A stretch of 64,000 nucleotides of DNA from Verrucomicrobiales bacterium. Lineage in GTDB: Bacteria; Verrucomicrobiota; Verrucomicrobiia; Verrucomicrobiales; DEV007. The DNA is taken from positions 1 to 64,000 of the forward strand of contig DUBC01000048.1 in the NCBI GenBank assembly GCA_012960505.1, given 5' to 3'. Positions 53,855 through 63,484 of this stretch are shown here, piece after piece. A program made the translations under genes and the position numbers. Positions within the stretch are counted from its first letter, which is position 1. Each line of letters begins with the position of its first letter. Below the pieces are notes generated by a model. That model did not search any database, was not told where the DNA came from, and saw nothing but the letters and a program-made list of their open reading frames with translations.

Positions 53855-54568
53855 ATGAATATTCATAGAAAATTCTATTTAGCTCTAGCCATATATTTAA
53901 TTAATTTGAATGTATCTTACTCTAACCCCAGCCAACACAATCAACTCACAGAACAAGAAATACAAGCAGGGTGGAAATTACTTTTTGACGGAAAAAAAAT
54001 CAAAGAATGGAGACATTACGATTCGGCCACCAAAGAAATTAAGGGGTGGGTAATCGATGAAGGCACTTTGCACAAACCTTCAAAAGTTCGTGCAGGCAAT
54101 ATAATGACCATCGACACTTATGAGGACTTTGAATTTTTCTGGGAATGGAAATTAGAATCAAAAGGCAATAACGGAGTAAAGTATTTCATCACTGAGGAAA
54201 GAGCCGCCGCGGTGGGGCATGAATATCAAATGATAGACGATTCTAAAGTTAAGGATGCATACTCATCAAATGCCTCATTTTATCTCATTGTTAAACCTTC
54301 AGATAAGAAGCTGAACCGGCCAATGGGGACTTGGAACCAGTCGCGTATCCTAGTAAGAGGTAACCATGTCGAACACTGGCTAAACGGCATTAAAGTGCTT
54401 GAATACGAATGCGGAAGCTCTGCAATAATGGAAAGGATTCCAAAAACAAAATTTAAAAAGTATCTGGGATTCGGGGAAAAAATAAAAGGGCATATACTTC
54501 TAACTGACCATAATGATTCATGCTGGTATAGAAATATAAAGATAAGGAGGCTCAGCCAGAAGAAATAA
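53855..54568 (+). CDS. Secreted DUF1080 (3-keto-disaccharide hydrolase-like) protein
   Basis: The 237-residue product has an N-terminal signal peptide (FYLALAIYLINLNVSYS, cleavage near 23) and one DUF1080 domain. Signature parts are WKLLFDGKKIKEW (about 38-50), TIDTYEDFEFFWEWKLESKG (about 84-103), GVKYFITE, GHEYQMIDD (about 120-128) and ILVRGNHVEHWLNGIKVLEY (about 167-186). DUF1080 is a jelly-roll domain with members that hydrolyse 3-keto-disaccharides; many Verrucomicrobia carry dozens. It is followed by a decayed DUF6807 gene, so the two may once have formed a sugar-degradation locus. Confidence 0.9.
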   Translation: MNIHRKFYLALAIYLINLNVSYSNPSQHNQLTEQEIQAGWKLLFDGKKIKEWRHYDSATKEIKGWVIDEGTLHKPSKVRAGNIMTIDTYEDFEFFWEWKLESKGNNGVKYFITEERAAAVGHEYQMIDDSKVKDAYSSNASFYLIVKPSDKKLNRPMGTWNQSRILVRGNHVEHWLNGIKVLEYECGSSAIMERIPKTKFKKYLGFGEKIKGHILLTDHNDSCWYRNIKIRRLSQKK

Positions 54569-54579
54569 ATTCCACCCTC

Positions 54580-54876
54580 TATCTGGATCGTTAAGATGCA
54601 GGAATCTCCAAAGGTAAGAGATTAGGAATAATGGTCGTGCCGGCCCCCAATAATTCTACCAAAAGTTGGTCCCATAGCCGAGATTATGGTGCTCTTGTCG
54701 CTAACCCTTTCCCAAAACAACCTCAAAAGCGACGTGACCCATACGTAAAAACATTAATTAAAAAAAGGCGAATAACTAAGAATTCAATACCGAGTACTTA
54801 TTCACGAAAATCAAGAAGGAAACTTTGCCCCAAAAAGAATTGCCGCTCATCTATTGAATATAGTAAGAACAAATAG
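54580..54876 (+). pseudogene. Remnant of a DUF6807 (PmoA-like) gene, C-terminal part
   Basis: An open segment upstream of and through an ATG at 54631 reads GKRLGIMVVPAPNNSTKSW, then SHSRDYGALVANPFPKQPQ. This looks like the C-terminal part of DUF6807/PmoA-like proteins, where a WHxRDYGxxxANPF motif is expected. After the A run near 54760 the likeness moves to another frame, which gives VKTLIKKGE, a stop, then LRIQYRVLIHENQEGN and FAPKRIAAHLL, again family-like. One frameshift and at least one stop therefore separate the pieces, and the N-terminal two thirds are missing. I judge it a decayed gene rather than a real 81-residue protein. The domain name is from memory. Confidence 0.6.
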
Positions 54877-54976
54877 GCTAATCTGAAGAATTTAATTTAA
54901 GAATTAATAATTCTTAAAACTTTCGAATGAAGAGGACTTTATAAAAGAACAAACTGCTTAACTAATAACAATCAAT

Positions 54977-56242
54977 TTGAGCTCAACTAGAAACAACAGG
55001 CCCAATTCAGGTAGTGACGGCATAGGAATCAAATTAGTGCGATTTGTTATTGTTCCTTTGATCATACTTGGCATGGGATATCTCATATATGAACAAATAA
55101 AACAACCAACCGCTAAACCAAAAAAACCACCCGGAATTCGTAAGGCACCTAAAACCAAAGTCATTGAGCTTCATGTCGAAAATTACACGTCATCCATCGA
55201 ATCCAATGGAATCATTAATGCTCACAATGAAGTCAATTTAACTTCTCTGGTATCCGGAAGAATCGTAAAAATACACCCCCAATTCGAAGATGGTGCCTTT
55301 TTCAAAGAAGGAACAATTTTAGTCGAACTAGAAGAAGCTGACTTTCTTACTTCGGTCGCAGGTGCCGAAGCAATGCTCGCTCAGGCATCAGCATCACATG
55401 CACAAGAAAAAGCAAGATCAGAACAGGCCAGACTCAACTGGGAAGATCTCGGCTATGACGAAGAACCCAATGAATTAGTTCTCAGGCTTCCACAATTACG
55501 TGAGGCTGAAGCGCGGGTCAAGTCCGCATCAACTCAATTAGCACAAGCAGAACGTAACCTTAACAGATCTAAAATAAAAGCGCCTTTCGATGGAAGAGTA
55601 AGGAAAAGACTAGTCGGCGTAAGTCAGGCAGTTTCTGGCAGTATACCTTTAGGGAGTATTTTTGCGGTAGATTACGCCGAAGTAAGAATTCCAATCAACG
55701 CCAAAGAAATGCGTCATTTAAATTTGCCTGAAAATCCTGACGATCCATCAGTTGATATTACATTGTATGACGCATTAGACGAAAAAAATCAAACCATATG
55801 GCCCGCTAAAATAATAAGAACTGAAGGTACTTTAGACCAAAACTCATTGGAACTTTTTGCAATTGCTAAAATCTCAGATCCTTTTGGACGCAATTCTACT
55901 CTGCCAGTGTTGAGAATCGGTCAACCCGTCAATGTCAAAATACCCGGAAAAATCCTTGAAGGAGTCATTAAAATTCCTCGAAGTGCTGTGAGGCAACTTA
56001 GAAGAATCTATATGATTGATAGAGAAAAATCAACAATGCATGGGATATCAGTTGAACCCATAAGAGAAACTCAAACACATATCATCATTCAGGATGATTC
56101 AATTAAAGAAGGCACCCTGCTTTCCATTACTCCCATGCCTTGGATCCCAGACGGATCTAAAGTTGAAATCATTTTTGAAGCGGCTACTCCCAAAGAACCA
56201 GATGATACTGAGGATGGAAAACCCACGTTAATTTCCCCTTAG
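54977..56242 (+). CDS. Second RND periplasmic adaptor (membrane fusion protein)
   Basis: The 421-residue adaptor starts with a TTG at 54977; no upstream ATG is in frame, and the next internal ATG falls inside the membrane anchor. The anchor is FVIVPLIILGMGYLIYEQI (about 24-42). Lipoyl halves (SLVSGRIVKIHPQFEDGAFF and NRSKIKAPFDGRVRKRLVGV) enclose a coiled-coil hairpin (about 125-190) containing LVLRLPQLREAEA. Beta-barrel and membrane-proximal domains follow. It is paralogous to the adaptor at 11409. The permease gene starts four bases after its stop, and there is no outer-membrane factor gene in this cluster. Confidence 0.9.
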   Translation: MSSTRNNRPNSGSDGIGIKLVRFVIVPLIILGMGYLIYEQIKQPTAKPKKPPGIRKAPKTKVIELHVENYTSSIESNGIINAHNEVNLTSLVSGRIVKIHPQFEDGAFFKEGTILVELEEADFLTSVAGAEAMLAQASASHAQEKARSEQARLNWEDLGYDEEPNELVLRLPQLREAEARVKSASTQLAQAERNLNRSKIKAPFDGRVRKRLVGVSQAVSGSIPLGSIFAVDYAEVRIPINAKEMRHLNLPENPDDPSVDITLYDALDEKNQTIWPAKIIRTEGTLDQNSLELFAIAKISDPFGRNSTLPVLRIGQPVNVKIPGKILEGVIKIPRSAVRQLRRIYMIDREKSTMHGISVEPIRETQTHIIIQDDSIKEGTLLSITPMPWIPDGSKVEIIFEAATPKEPDDTEDGKPTLISP

Positions 56243-56246
56243 CAAT

Positions 56247-59200
56247 ATGATCCGTTGGTTTGCTAACAATGGCATCGCCGCCAATCTGTTAATGATAGGA
56301 ATTCTTCTTGGCGGTATTTATACTGCTTTTAGGCTCCCTCTTGAGGTCATTCCATCGACGGATTGGCAAACTGTTTCCATGGAAGTTGTGTACCCGGGAG
56401 CTACTGCAAAGGATGTGGAAAAAGGTGTTCTTATTCCTGTAGAAAAGGCTTTGGAAGGTTTGAGCGGTATCAAACAAATAAATGCAGATGGAGACCGCAA
56501 TCGAGCAAAGTTTTATTTTAAGGCGGAAAAAGGAACTGACCTGATTGAACTCCGTGAAAATATTCGAGGCCGAATCGAACGGATTTCTTCTTTCCCCCAA
56601 GAGACCGAACCCCCCAGGATATACATACCCAACATTTCTCATTATTTCCCTGTAATAAGCATAGCGGTTACCGGAAATCTTCAAGAACAAGATCTTCGGG
56701 AAATTACTCATCGGGTACGCGATGATCTACTTGAAATTGAAGGGATTAGTCAGGCTAGGACTCAAGGAGACCGCGATTACGAAATTGCGATTGAAGCAAA
56801 TATGTCAAAACTCGAATCATACAATGTCGGGTTCAGGGAATTGGCAGACGCTATTCGAAGGTCTTCAATCGACCTCCCCGCCGGCTCAATCAATAGTGAG
56901 AGTGGCAATCTTGTAGTTAGAACTCGAGGCCAAGCATATGTTAAAGAGGACTTTGAAAAAATTCCAATCCGCGCATCTAATGGCGCCAATGTTTTGCTGG
57001 GTGAAGTGGCAAAAATAAAAGATGGCTTTGAGGAAAATAATGTGATCACTGAATTTAATGGCAGACCCGCGATGTTTGTCCAAGTGATGCGGACAGGAGA
57101 TGAAAGCGCCATAGATATATCGAATAAAGTACAAGAATACATTCAAGGCTCTCCGAACAGATTCCCGGAGGGTGTTTTTCTCTACACTTGGGACGATAAG
57201 TCATTATCAATGCGAGGGCGACTGGGAACTCTGACCTCCTCCTTATTGCAAGGATGTCTTTTGGTGTTTTTAGTTCTCAGTTTATTTCTTCGCCCTAAGG
57301 TCGCATTTTGGGTCGTCCTCGGTATCCCAATAAGCTTTGCTGGAGGCATAATGCTAATGCCTGTAATGGGCATTACTGTAAATGTAATGAGTTTATTCGG
57401 ATTCATTATAGTATTGGGCGTAGTTGTCGATGACGCAATCGTCACAGGCGAAAACGTATACTCTAAACTTCAGGCCGGCATGAATCCCTTAGAGGCTTCG
57501 GTTCTTGGAACAAAGGAAGTCGCTATGCCTGTCACTTTTGGTATTCTTACCACAATCGCAGCCTTTGGAACGCTATTCTTCTATGAAGGACACTGGGGAA
57601 GTTTTGCAGCACAGATACCTCCAATAGTTGCTCCCGTGCTGTTATTCTCTCTAGTCGAATCAAAGCTCATTCTTCCTTCACATCTGAAACATATCCGTCT
57701 TCGCGGAAATAATTTAAATGCGGTGAGCCGTTTCCAAAAAAGAATTGCCTCCAGTTTGGAGATTTTTGTTGAAAAGATATATGAGCCTTCTCTTAAATTC
57801 GCAATAAGATGGAGATTCAGCGTAATAACAACCTTCGTAGCAATGGCTCTAATAATGCTAGGCCTCTGCACAAGTGGACGCCTCGGATTTTCATCATTCC
57901 CATCAGTCGAAAGTCTCAAAGTCACTGCCTCTATTAACTTACCAAACAACTTAAAAATTGATAAAACAAAAGAGCTAATTAATCAAATCAGTGCAGCAAC
58001 TGAAAAACTAAAAGAAGAATTCATTGATCCAGGAACTGGCAAAAGCCTCATTAGAAATGTGGCTAAAGTCACTGGATCGTATCGGTTAGGAGGACGATAT
58101 GATCACTCCCGCGGACAGGTCATTGCTGAGGTAATTCCTCCAAGCCAACGCTCCGAGCCTGGACCCCGCAACAGTAAAATTGCAAGCAGGTGGAAAGAAA
58201 TTGTTGGGGAAATCGAAGAAGCAGATGATTTTTCTATTCGTGCGGAACTGACAGGTAAAAGAAACAGTGATGACGACAAAGAGGCTGATCCCCTTGAATT
58301 GGAACTGAGAGGTCCTAACTCCGAAAAAAAGAATTATATCGCCCAAGAAATAAAAGAATTACTAGGTAAATTTGAAGGTATAAATGGTAGTTGGGCGAAA
58401 ATTAATCGAGGCCAAGACGAACTCGAATTCACTTTAAAATCTCGCGCAATAGAATTGGGCCTGACTCAACAATCATTGGCCCGACAGGTACGACAATCTT
58501 TTTATGGTGAAGAAGCCCAAAGAATCATGCGTGGCACTGATGAAATCAAAGTCATGGTCCGACTCCCTCAAAAAGATCGCGAATCGTTACACACTCTTTC
58601 AAAAATAAAAATTCGCACTCCTAATGGAACCGAAGTCCCCCTGTCAACTGTCGCTAAATTTAAACCCACAAAATCACCCACATTCGTTGAACGAAATGAT
58701 GGAGCCGAAGTAATCCGAATAGGAGCGACTCCCGCAGATGAAGAAGTTGATATAATTGGCATAGCACGAGAATTGACTTCCCAAATACAAGAAAAAGTAA
58801 ATCAAGAAGAAGGTCTTTCTTTTCAATTCACTGGACACGTTGCCGAACACGAAGAATCTAAAACAAGAACTAGAATAGGAGCCATCGCTTTATGCTTTAC
58901 CTTATTCACATTACTAGCAATTCCCTTCAAATCAGTAATGCAACCAATATATGTGTTGCTAGCAATTCCTTTCGGTGTCATAGGCGCATTACTGGGGCAT
59001 ATGATTATGGGTATTAATATATCTTTCCTGTCTATTTTTGGCATGCTTGCCCTGGCAGGAGTGGTCGTAAACGATTCACTCGTCATGGTCGATTACATAA
59101 ATAGAAAGCAAACCGAAGGACTTAGTCTTCGTGAAGCTTGCATGCAAGCCGGACCCCGAAGATTTAGACCCATATTGCTTACTTCACTGACAACCTTTGC

Positions 59201-59405
59201 TGGGCTCGTGCCATTACTAATGGATCAATCACTTCAGGCTCAGTTCCTAATTCCAATGGCAGTCTCGCTTGGTTATGGAATTCTTTTTGCCACCGCCATA
59301 ACCCTTTACTTAATACCATGCTCCTTGATCTGCGCTGAAGACATTGGCAAGCTAATCAGATCCTCATACATTAAAATTTATCCAAAAAAGAATAGCTCTT
59401 CTTGA
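56247..59405 (+). CDS. Second RND efflux permease, HAE1-like
   Basis: The 1,052-residue inner-membrane pump has the same architecture as the permease at 8150: MIRWFANNGIAANLLMIGIL in the first helix, then two periplasmic porter loops. The proton-relay pair is Asp395-Asp396 in FIIVLGVVVDDAIVTGENV, and the conserved end of the helix bundle is GVVVNDSLVMVDYINRKQ. It starts four bases after the adaptor gene, so the pair forms an operon without a dedicated outer-membrane factor or regulator. It probably shares an outer-membrane channel encoded elsewhere, such as the one at 12569. Substrates are unknown. Confidence 0.92.
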   Translation: MIRWFANNGIAANLLMIGILLGGIYTAFRLPLEVIPSTDWQTVSMEVVYPGATAKDVEKGVLIPVEKALEGLSGIKQINADGDRNRAKFYFKAEKGTDLIELRENIRGRIERISSFPQETEPPRIYIPNISHYFPVISIAVTGNLQEQDLREITHRVRDDLLEIEGISQARTQGDRDYEIAIEANMSKLESYNVGFRELADAIRRSSIDLPAGSINSESGNLVVRTRGQAYVKEDFEKIPIRASNGANVLLGEVAKIKDGFEENNVITEFNGRPAMFVQVMRTGDESAIDISNKVQEYIQGSPNRFPEGVFLYTWDDKSLSMRGRLGTLTSSLLQGCLLVFLVLSLFLRPKVAFWVVLGIPISFAGGIMLMPVMGITVNVMSLFGFIIVLGVVVDDAIVTGENVYSKLQAGMNPLEASVLGTKEVAMPVTFGILTTIAAFGTLFFYEGHWGSFAAQIPPIVAPVLLFSLVESKLILPSHLKHIRLRGNNLNAVSRFQKRIASSLEIFVEKIYEPSLKFAIRWRFSVITTFVAMALIMLGLCTSGRLGFSSFPSVESLKVTASINLPNNLKIDKTKELINQISAATEKLKEEFIDPGTGKSLIRNVAKVTGSYRLGGRYDHSRGQVIAEVIPPSQRSEPGPRNSKIASRWKEIVGEIEEADDFSIRAELTGKRNSDDDKEADPLELELRGPNSEKKNYIAQEIKELLGKFEGINGSWAKINRGQDELEFTLKSRAIELGLTQQSLARQVRQSFYGEEAQRIMRGTDEIKVMVRLPQKDRESLHTLSKIKIRTPNGTEVPLSTVAKFKPTKSPTFVERNDGAEVIRIGATPADEEVDIIGIARELTSQIQEKVNQEEGLSFQFTGHVAEHEESKTRTRIGAIALCFTLFTLLAIPFKSVMQPIYVLLAIPFGVIGALLGHMIMGINISFLSIFGMLALAGVVVNDSLVMVDYINRKQTEGLSLREACMQAGPRRFRPILLTSLTTFAGLVPLLMDQSLQAQFLIPMAVSLGYGILFATAITLYLIPCSLICAEDIGKLIRSSYIKIYPKKNSSS

Positions 59406-59452
59406 ATCTAAATTGTCTTTAAAGAATACAAATATCGATGCACCGCTCAAGC

Positions 59453-59935
59453 TTACCCACGATAAAAATCTATCCATCTCAACTCAATTTGTCGCGTGTC
59501 CATTAGTTTGCTCTGCGGAAGTTCAATTTCAAAATAGCCAGGTATCTTTTTTGATCCTTTTAGCAAGTAACGCCCCTTCAAAGAATTTCCTTTAGAATCA
59601 AGCATCCTAATTTTCAAATCTTCTTTCGCGAAGGTTTTTCCTTTAATTTTCGCAATTAATCCTTCTAACCCTGATAAATAGAATCGAAGAATAACTTTAT
59701 CAGGCCATTTTCTATTTTTAGAAATTAGTGATCCTTTCCCAATACCAAACTGATCACGGACCTCAAAAACAACTGAATCGGTTTTCTCTATTATCTTTAT
59801 TTTCCGTGTTTCTGCATGGGCCGCACCTTTTGGAAATTTAACTTCAAATCCAGAATCATCTTCAGAATTACTAGCATGCGAAGAAAAATCAAATGCCAAT
59901 AAACCGAAAACACAAAATCCAAGAGACCTAACCAT
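59453..59935 (-). CDS. Small secreted protein with a C-terminal IDFYRG
   Basis: The 160-residue protein has a signal peptide (MVRSLGFCVFGLLAFDFSSHA, cleavage near 21) and a compact beta-rich domain with SLISKNRKWPDKVILRFYLS (about 79-98) and a terminal QIELRWIDFYRG. I recall similar secreted proteins in Planctomycetes and Verrucomicrobia that end in IDFYR and have no assigned function. The closing motif is likely structural rather than a sorting signal. It is convergent with the RND permease gene and divergent from dapL. Confidence 0.72.
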   Translation of the reverse strand: MVRSLGFCVFGLLAFDFSSHASNSEDDSGFEVKFPKGAAHAETRKIKIIEKTDSVVFEVRDQFGIGKGSLISKNRKWPDKVILRFYLSGLEGLIAKIKGKTFAKEDLKIRMLDSKGNSLKGRYLLKGSKKIPGYFEIELPQSKLMDTRQIELRWIDFYRG

Positions 59936-59986
59936 TCTAATTAACTTTAATATATCAGGTCACAATTTACAACCGATATTAATTGT

Positions 59987-60016
59987 GTAAAACAATAAAA
60001 ATCATTGTGATTTTAC
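59987..60016. promoter_or_regulatory. Inverted repeat in the dapL upstream region
   Basis: GTAAAACAAT (59987-59996) is mirrored by ATTG and TTTTAC (60004-60007 and 60011-60016) with a three-base interruption. It lies 48 bases before the dapL start and could be an operator or a weak terminator for the opposite gene. No consensus is recognised. Confidence 0.3.
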
Positions 60017-60064
60017 AGCACTCTACTTGACCTACCTTGCTGATGAGATCAATATCTGCGATCC

Positions 60065-61300
60065 ATGGCTAAACTTAACAACAACTATCTTAAACTAAAG
60101 GCAGGTTATCTTTTCCCTGAAATCGGTAGAAGAGTCAAATCGTTCTCTGATAGTAATCCGGAAAATGCTGAAAATCTCATAAAATGTGGGATAGGAGACG
60201 TTACTGAACCTTTACCATTAGCTGCACGCAATGCCATGAAAAGCGCAGTCGACGAACTGGGAAATCATGACACGTTCAGAGGTTACGGACCTGAACAAGG
60301 TTATGATTTTTTACGCACTGCCATCGCTAATGGAGATTATAGAAATAACGGAATTTCGGTAGAGGATGGTGAAATTTTCGTTTCTGATGGATCAAAATGC
60401 GACACTGGAAACATCTTAGATATATTCGGAAATGGTAATAAGATCGCAATCACTGATCCCGTGTATCCGGTTTACGTAGACACCAACGTCATGGCTGGAA
60501 ATACCGGCGAAGCTAATGAAAGTGGGGCTTATGAAGGAATTCATTACATGCCATGCAATGCAGAAAACGGCTTCGTTCCAGAAATTCCTCAAGACCGAGT
60601 TGATCTAATTTATCTTTGCTATCCTAATAATCCTACAGGAGCCACTGCAACAAGAGAGCAGCTTGGAAAATGGGTTAGCTATGCAAGAGAACATGGTGCA
60701 GTCATACTTTATGATGCCGCCTATCAAGCATTCATTCAGGATCAATCAGTGCCACGATCAATCTACGAAATTGATGGTGCACGCGAATGTGCGATTGAAT
60801 TTAGATCATTTTCCAAGAACGGAGGATTTACTGGTGTTCGATGTGCTTTTACTGTCGTTCCAAAAGAGCTAATGGCTGAAGATGAAAATGGTGAAAAACA
60901 CTCACTTCATCCTTTATGGTCCAGAAGACAGTCCACTAAGTTTAATAGTGTCAGCTATCCCGTTCAAAAAGCAGCAGAAGCTTTGTACTCAGATGATGGA
61001 AAGAACCAAGTAAAGAGTTTAATAACTCATTACATGGAGAATGCCCAAAAACTTAGGTCCGCTTGCTCTGAAATTGGTCTATCTGTTTATGGTGGGCAAA
61101 ATGCCCCTTATGTGTGGGTCGCTTGCCCTGACTCCATAGACAGCTGGGGGATGTTCGACAAAATGCTCAACGAAGCCAACGTCGTTATAACGCCTGGAGC
61201 AGGTTTTGGTGAAGCTGGTGAAGGATTCTTTAGAATTTCGGCCTTCAATTCAAAATCCAACGTTGATACCGTTTGCGAACGATTAAAGGCCACTCTTTAA
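60065..61300 (+). CDS. dapL: LL-diaminopimelate aminotransferase
   Basis: DapL converts tetrahydrodipicolinate directly to LL-diaminopimelate, a shortcut in lysine and peptidoglycan synthesis used by Chlamydiae, Verrucomicrobia, plants and others. The 411-residue protein has the start [20 protein letters not shown], the [15 protein letters not shown] cofactor-binding motif (about 181-195), YDAAYQAFI (about 219-227) and the Schiff-base lysine in [14 protein letters not shown] (near 248). The length matches DapL (about 410) and not class I aspartate transaminases. Its presence implies that the usual dapC-dapE route may be absent. Confidence 0.96.
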   Translation: MAKLNNNYLKLKAGYLFPEIGRRVKSFSDSNPENAENLIKCGIGDVTEPLPLAARNAMKSAVDELGNHDTFRGYGPEQGYDFLRTAIANGDYRNNGISVEDGEIFVSDGSKCDTGNILDIFGNGNKIAITDPVYPVYVDTNVMAGNTGEANESGAYEGIHYMPCNAENGFVPEIPQDRVDLIYLCYPNNPTGATATREQLGKWVSYAREHGAVILYDAAYQAFIQDQSVPRSIYEIDGARECAIEFRSFSKNGGFTGVRCAFTVVPKELMAEDENGEKHSLHPLWSRRQSTKFNSVSYPVQKAAEALYSDDGKNQVKSLITHYMENAQKLRSACSEIGLSVYGGQNAPYVWVACPDSIDSWGMFDKMLNEANVVITPGAGFGEAGEGFFRISAFNSKSNVDTVCERLKATL

Positions 61301-61313
61301 TCAGTTGATTTTT

Positions 61314-63461
61314 TTATTGTATAAAAAGAAACTGCTGCGTGTTCAATGTGGACCACAATATACTGCGCGCTGCCATAGTACCGGAGATTGAAGCTTCATC
61401 TCTAAGTAGGCTCTTTTCATATAATCTAGGATATCTGGAGAGGACTGTCAGATAAATGATATCAATTAGCTCGTCAGAATCTTGTGCAGAATTCATTCTT
61501 TGAGAAATCACTGAGTTGGAATTCATTAAAAGCTTTAAGAAATCTCCATTCATCAATGACAATGCTTGAGTTGTAGATGCCTTATAATTAGCATTTTCAA
61601 TTAATGATCTATCGGACTGTCCAAAGTCGCGCAAGAAATGACCATCAGGTGCCGGACTTGAAATTTCAGAAGCTCTAACATATCCTCGAAACATTCTATC
61701 CTTCTTGTCAACGCGTGACTTCTTTCCATTTTTCTGCGCCTTACCAATTTTAGATTTCATCTTTGAGCTTGCCGCTTTCTTATAAATATTTGGATATTTT
61801 TTACTGGGGAATGCATTCTTTAATTCCGCAACGAGTGCTCTCGGAGTATTTCTGAAAGGAGTTCTAAAGTACCCCTTAAACTCAGAAGGGTTCCAGTAAG
61901 TAAGCCTAGCATATTCGACAGTAGCTTTTTCATTAAAGTTTAAAATTCTTCTAGCTAGTGGCAGCGCCTCGCTTTCTTTTTTCTCGGAAATAACTCCCTT
62001 AACTTGTTGACGGAATTGATCCATCTTTTTCTGTGTATCCTTGTTGAAAGAAGCGACCTCTTTAGTCCTTTTGATGAGAGCCTCTGGGGTCTGTTCATTT
62101 AACTTTTCCCATGCCTCGAGCCGAGGGTTATAAGAGCTCTCATTAGAGACTGTATCAATATCTGATCTAATCATGGACACGACAGAATCCCATATTTGTT
62201 CTGCACTCATTCTTTGAAGCCTAGGACCTTGAAAGTAAAAGTTCTCACCTGAGTTCAATTCAAATGATTCAGATTCCCTGCTAAATGCATCAGCATTGTA
62301 GAGAACGGCGTTGAATTTTATCATGTCATATTCCAAATCGATCATTAATTCCTCGAGATAAGCCATTAATTGAGCATCAACAGGTTTCGTAGAATTATCT
62401 ATTTTATCAACAGGTTCATACAATCCCACCCCAAACACTTTTTTCCACATCCTGTTAACAATAGTTTTAGTGAATCTGGGATTCTCCGGAGAGGTCATCC
62501 AATCAGCGTATACTTCTACTCTGCTATGACCGTTCTCCACTTCAATACTTTTGCCAAAGGGCGTTGCCGGAAATATCACTTCATTAGGTTTTGCATCATC
62601 ATATTGATAGTCATCAGGAAGTTTGAGTGCGGCCTTAGTTTCCCTGACGATCGAGTTGCGAAAATTGTCAGTTAGACCCTGAAAAGCTCGCTGGAGTTGC
62701 CGCGTCTTATTTTTTCTTATAGCATTAATCTTACCCTTATTGCCACGAGGCACCTTAAGTTCATTCTGTGCAATTTGAATAGCCTTGTCCATTGACTCGG
62801 TTCGCCTAACTGATCTTACAGGTGTGCTAAAAGCAGCAAGTTGGTAATAGTCCATCTGACTCCAATCATCGAATGGATGGTCATGGCATTGAGCACATAC
62901 GAGTTGTGTTCCAAGAAAAACTTGAGCAGTGGTAGCCAGATGATCAAGCTCCATACCGCGGTCACGAAGATAAAAACCAACGGCTCCATTCTCATCAATC
63001 ATCCCCTCTGCCGTAATTAAATCTCTCACAAAATTTCTGTAACTCTTATTCTCACGGATCGACTGTTTAATCCAATTAGCGTAAGCAATTCCGTTCGCCG
63101 GGCTCTGACCTTGCATCCTTGTATTGACTCTCAGTATGTCCGCCCACCAATTGTACTGGTGACTCACGTACCCTTCTGAACTAATGAGGTTATTAATAAG
63201 TTTCAGTTTCTTATCCTTTTCCTTTGAATTAATAAACCTAATGGTCTCGGACTCGGTCGGAATTCGGCCGACTATATTTAAATAGGCTCTCCTAACAAAG
63301 ACTGAATCATCAACTCTTGGATTCAGAGAAACCTTATTCTTATTGTGATAAGTGGAAATGAGTGAATCTATCCTCTTCGTATAAATCGATAAATCTTCAT
63401 TTGCATTAAGAAGAGAAAAGAACCAGAGATTAATTAAGAGTGTGTAGCAAATTATTTTCAA
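61314..63461 (-). CDS. DUF1549/DUF1553 secreted cytochrome-c-like protein
   Basis: A 715-residue exported protein typical of Planctomycetes and Verrucomicrobia. The signal peptide is ICYTLLINLWFFSLLNA (residues 4-20). DUF1549 spans about 25-240, with DDSVFVRRAYLNIVGRIPTE and one haem-type motif in VCAQCHDHPFDDW (near 188; CAQCH, the first His could ligate haem c). DUF1553 covers about 320-700 (FTKTIVNRMWKKVFG, then SAEQIWDSVVSMI). A basic segment (about 580-610, SKMKSKIGKAQKNGKKSRVD) interrupts it. It pairs with the DUF1501 gene directly upstream at 63485, as is usual in these phyla. Electron transfer or carbohydrate processing are proposed roles. Confidence 0.9.
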   Translation of the reverse strand: MKIICYTLLINLWFFSLLNANEDLSIYTKRIDSLISTYHNKNKVSLNPRVDDSVFVRRAYLNIVGRIPTESETIRFINSKEKDKKLKLINNLISSEGYVSHQYNWWADILRVNTRMQGQSPANGIAYANWIKQSIRENKSYRNFVRDLITAEGMIDENGAVGFYLRDRGMELDHLATTAQVFLGTQLVCAQCHDHPFDDWSQMDYYQLAAFSTPVRSVRRTESMDKAIQIAQNELKVPRGNKGKINAIRKNKTRQLQRAFQGLTDNFRNSIVRETKAALKLPDDYQYDDAKPNEVIFPATPFGKSIEVENGHSRVEVYADWMTSPENPRFTKTIVNRMWKKVFGVGLYEPVDKIDNSTKPVDAQLMAYLEELMIDLEYDMIKFNAVLYNADAFSRESESFELNSGENFYFQGPRLQRMSAEQIWDSVVSMIRSDIDTVSNESSYNPRLEAWEKLNEQTPEALIKRTKEVASFNKDTQKKMDQFRQQVKGVISEKKESEALPLARRILNFNEKATVEYARLTYWNPSEFKGYFRTPFRNTPRALVAELKNAFPSKKYPNIYKKAASSKMKSKIGKAQKNGKKSRVDKKDRMFRGYVRASEISSPAPDGHFLRDFGQSDRSLIENANYKASTTQALSLMNGDFLKLLMNSNSVISQRMNSAQDSDELIDIIYLTVLSRYPRLYEKSLLRDEASISGTMAARSILWSTLNTQQFLFIQ

Positions 63462-63484
63462 AGTAGCGGACTTCTAATTGAATA

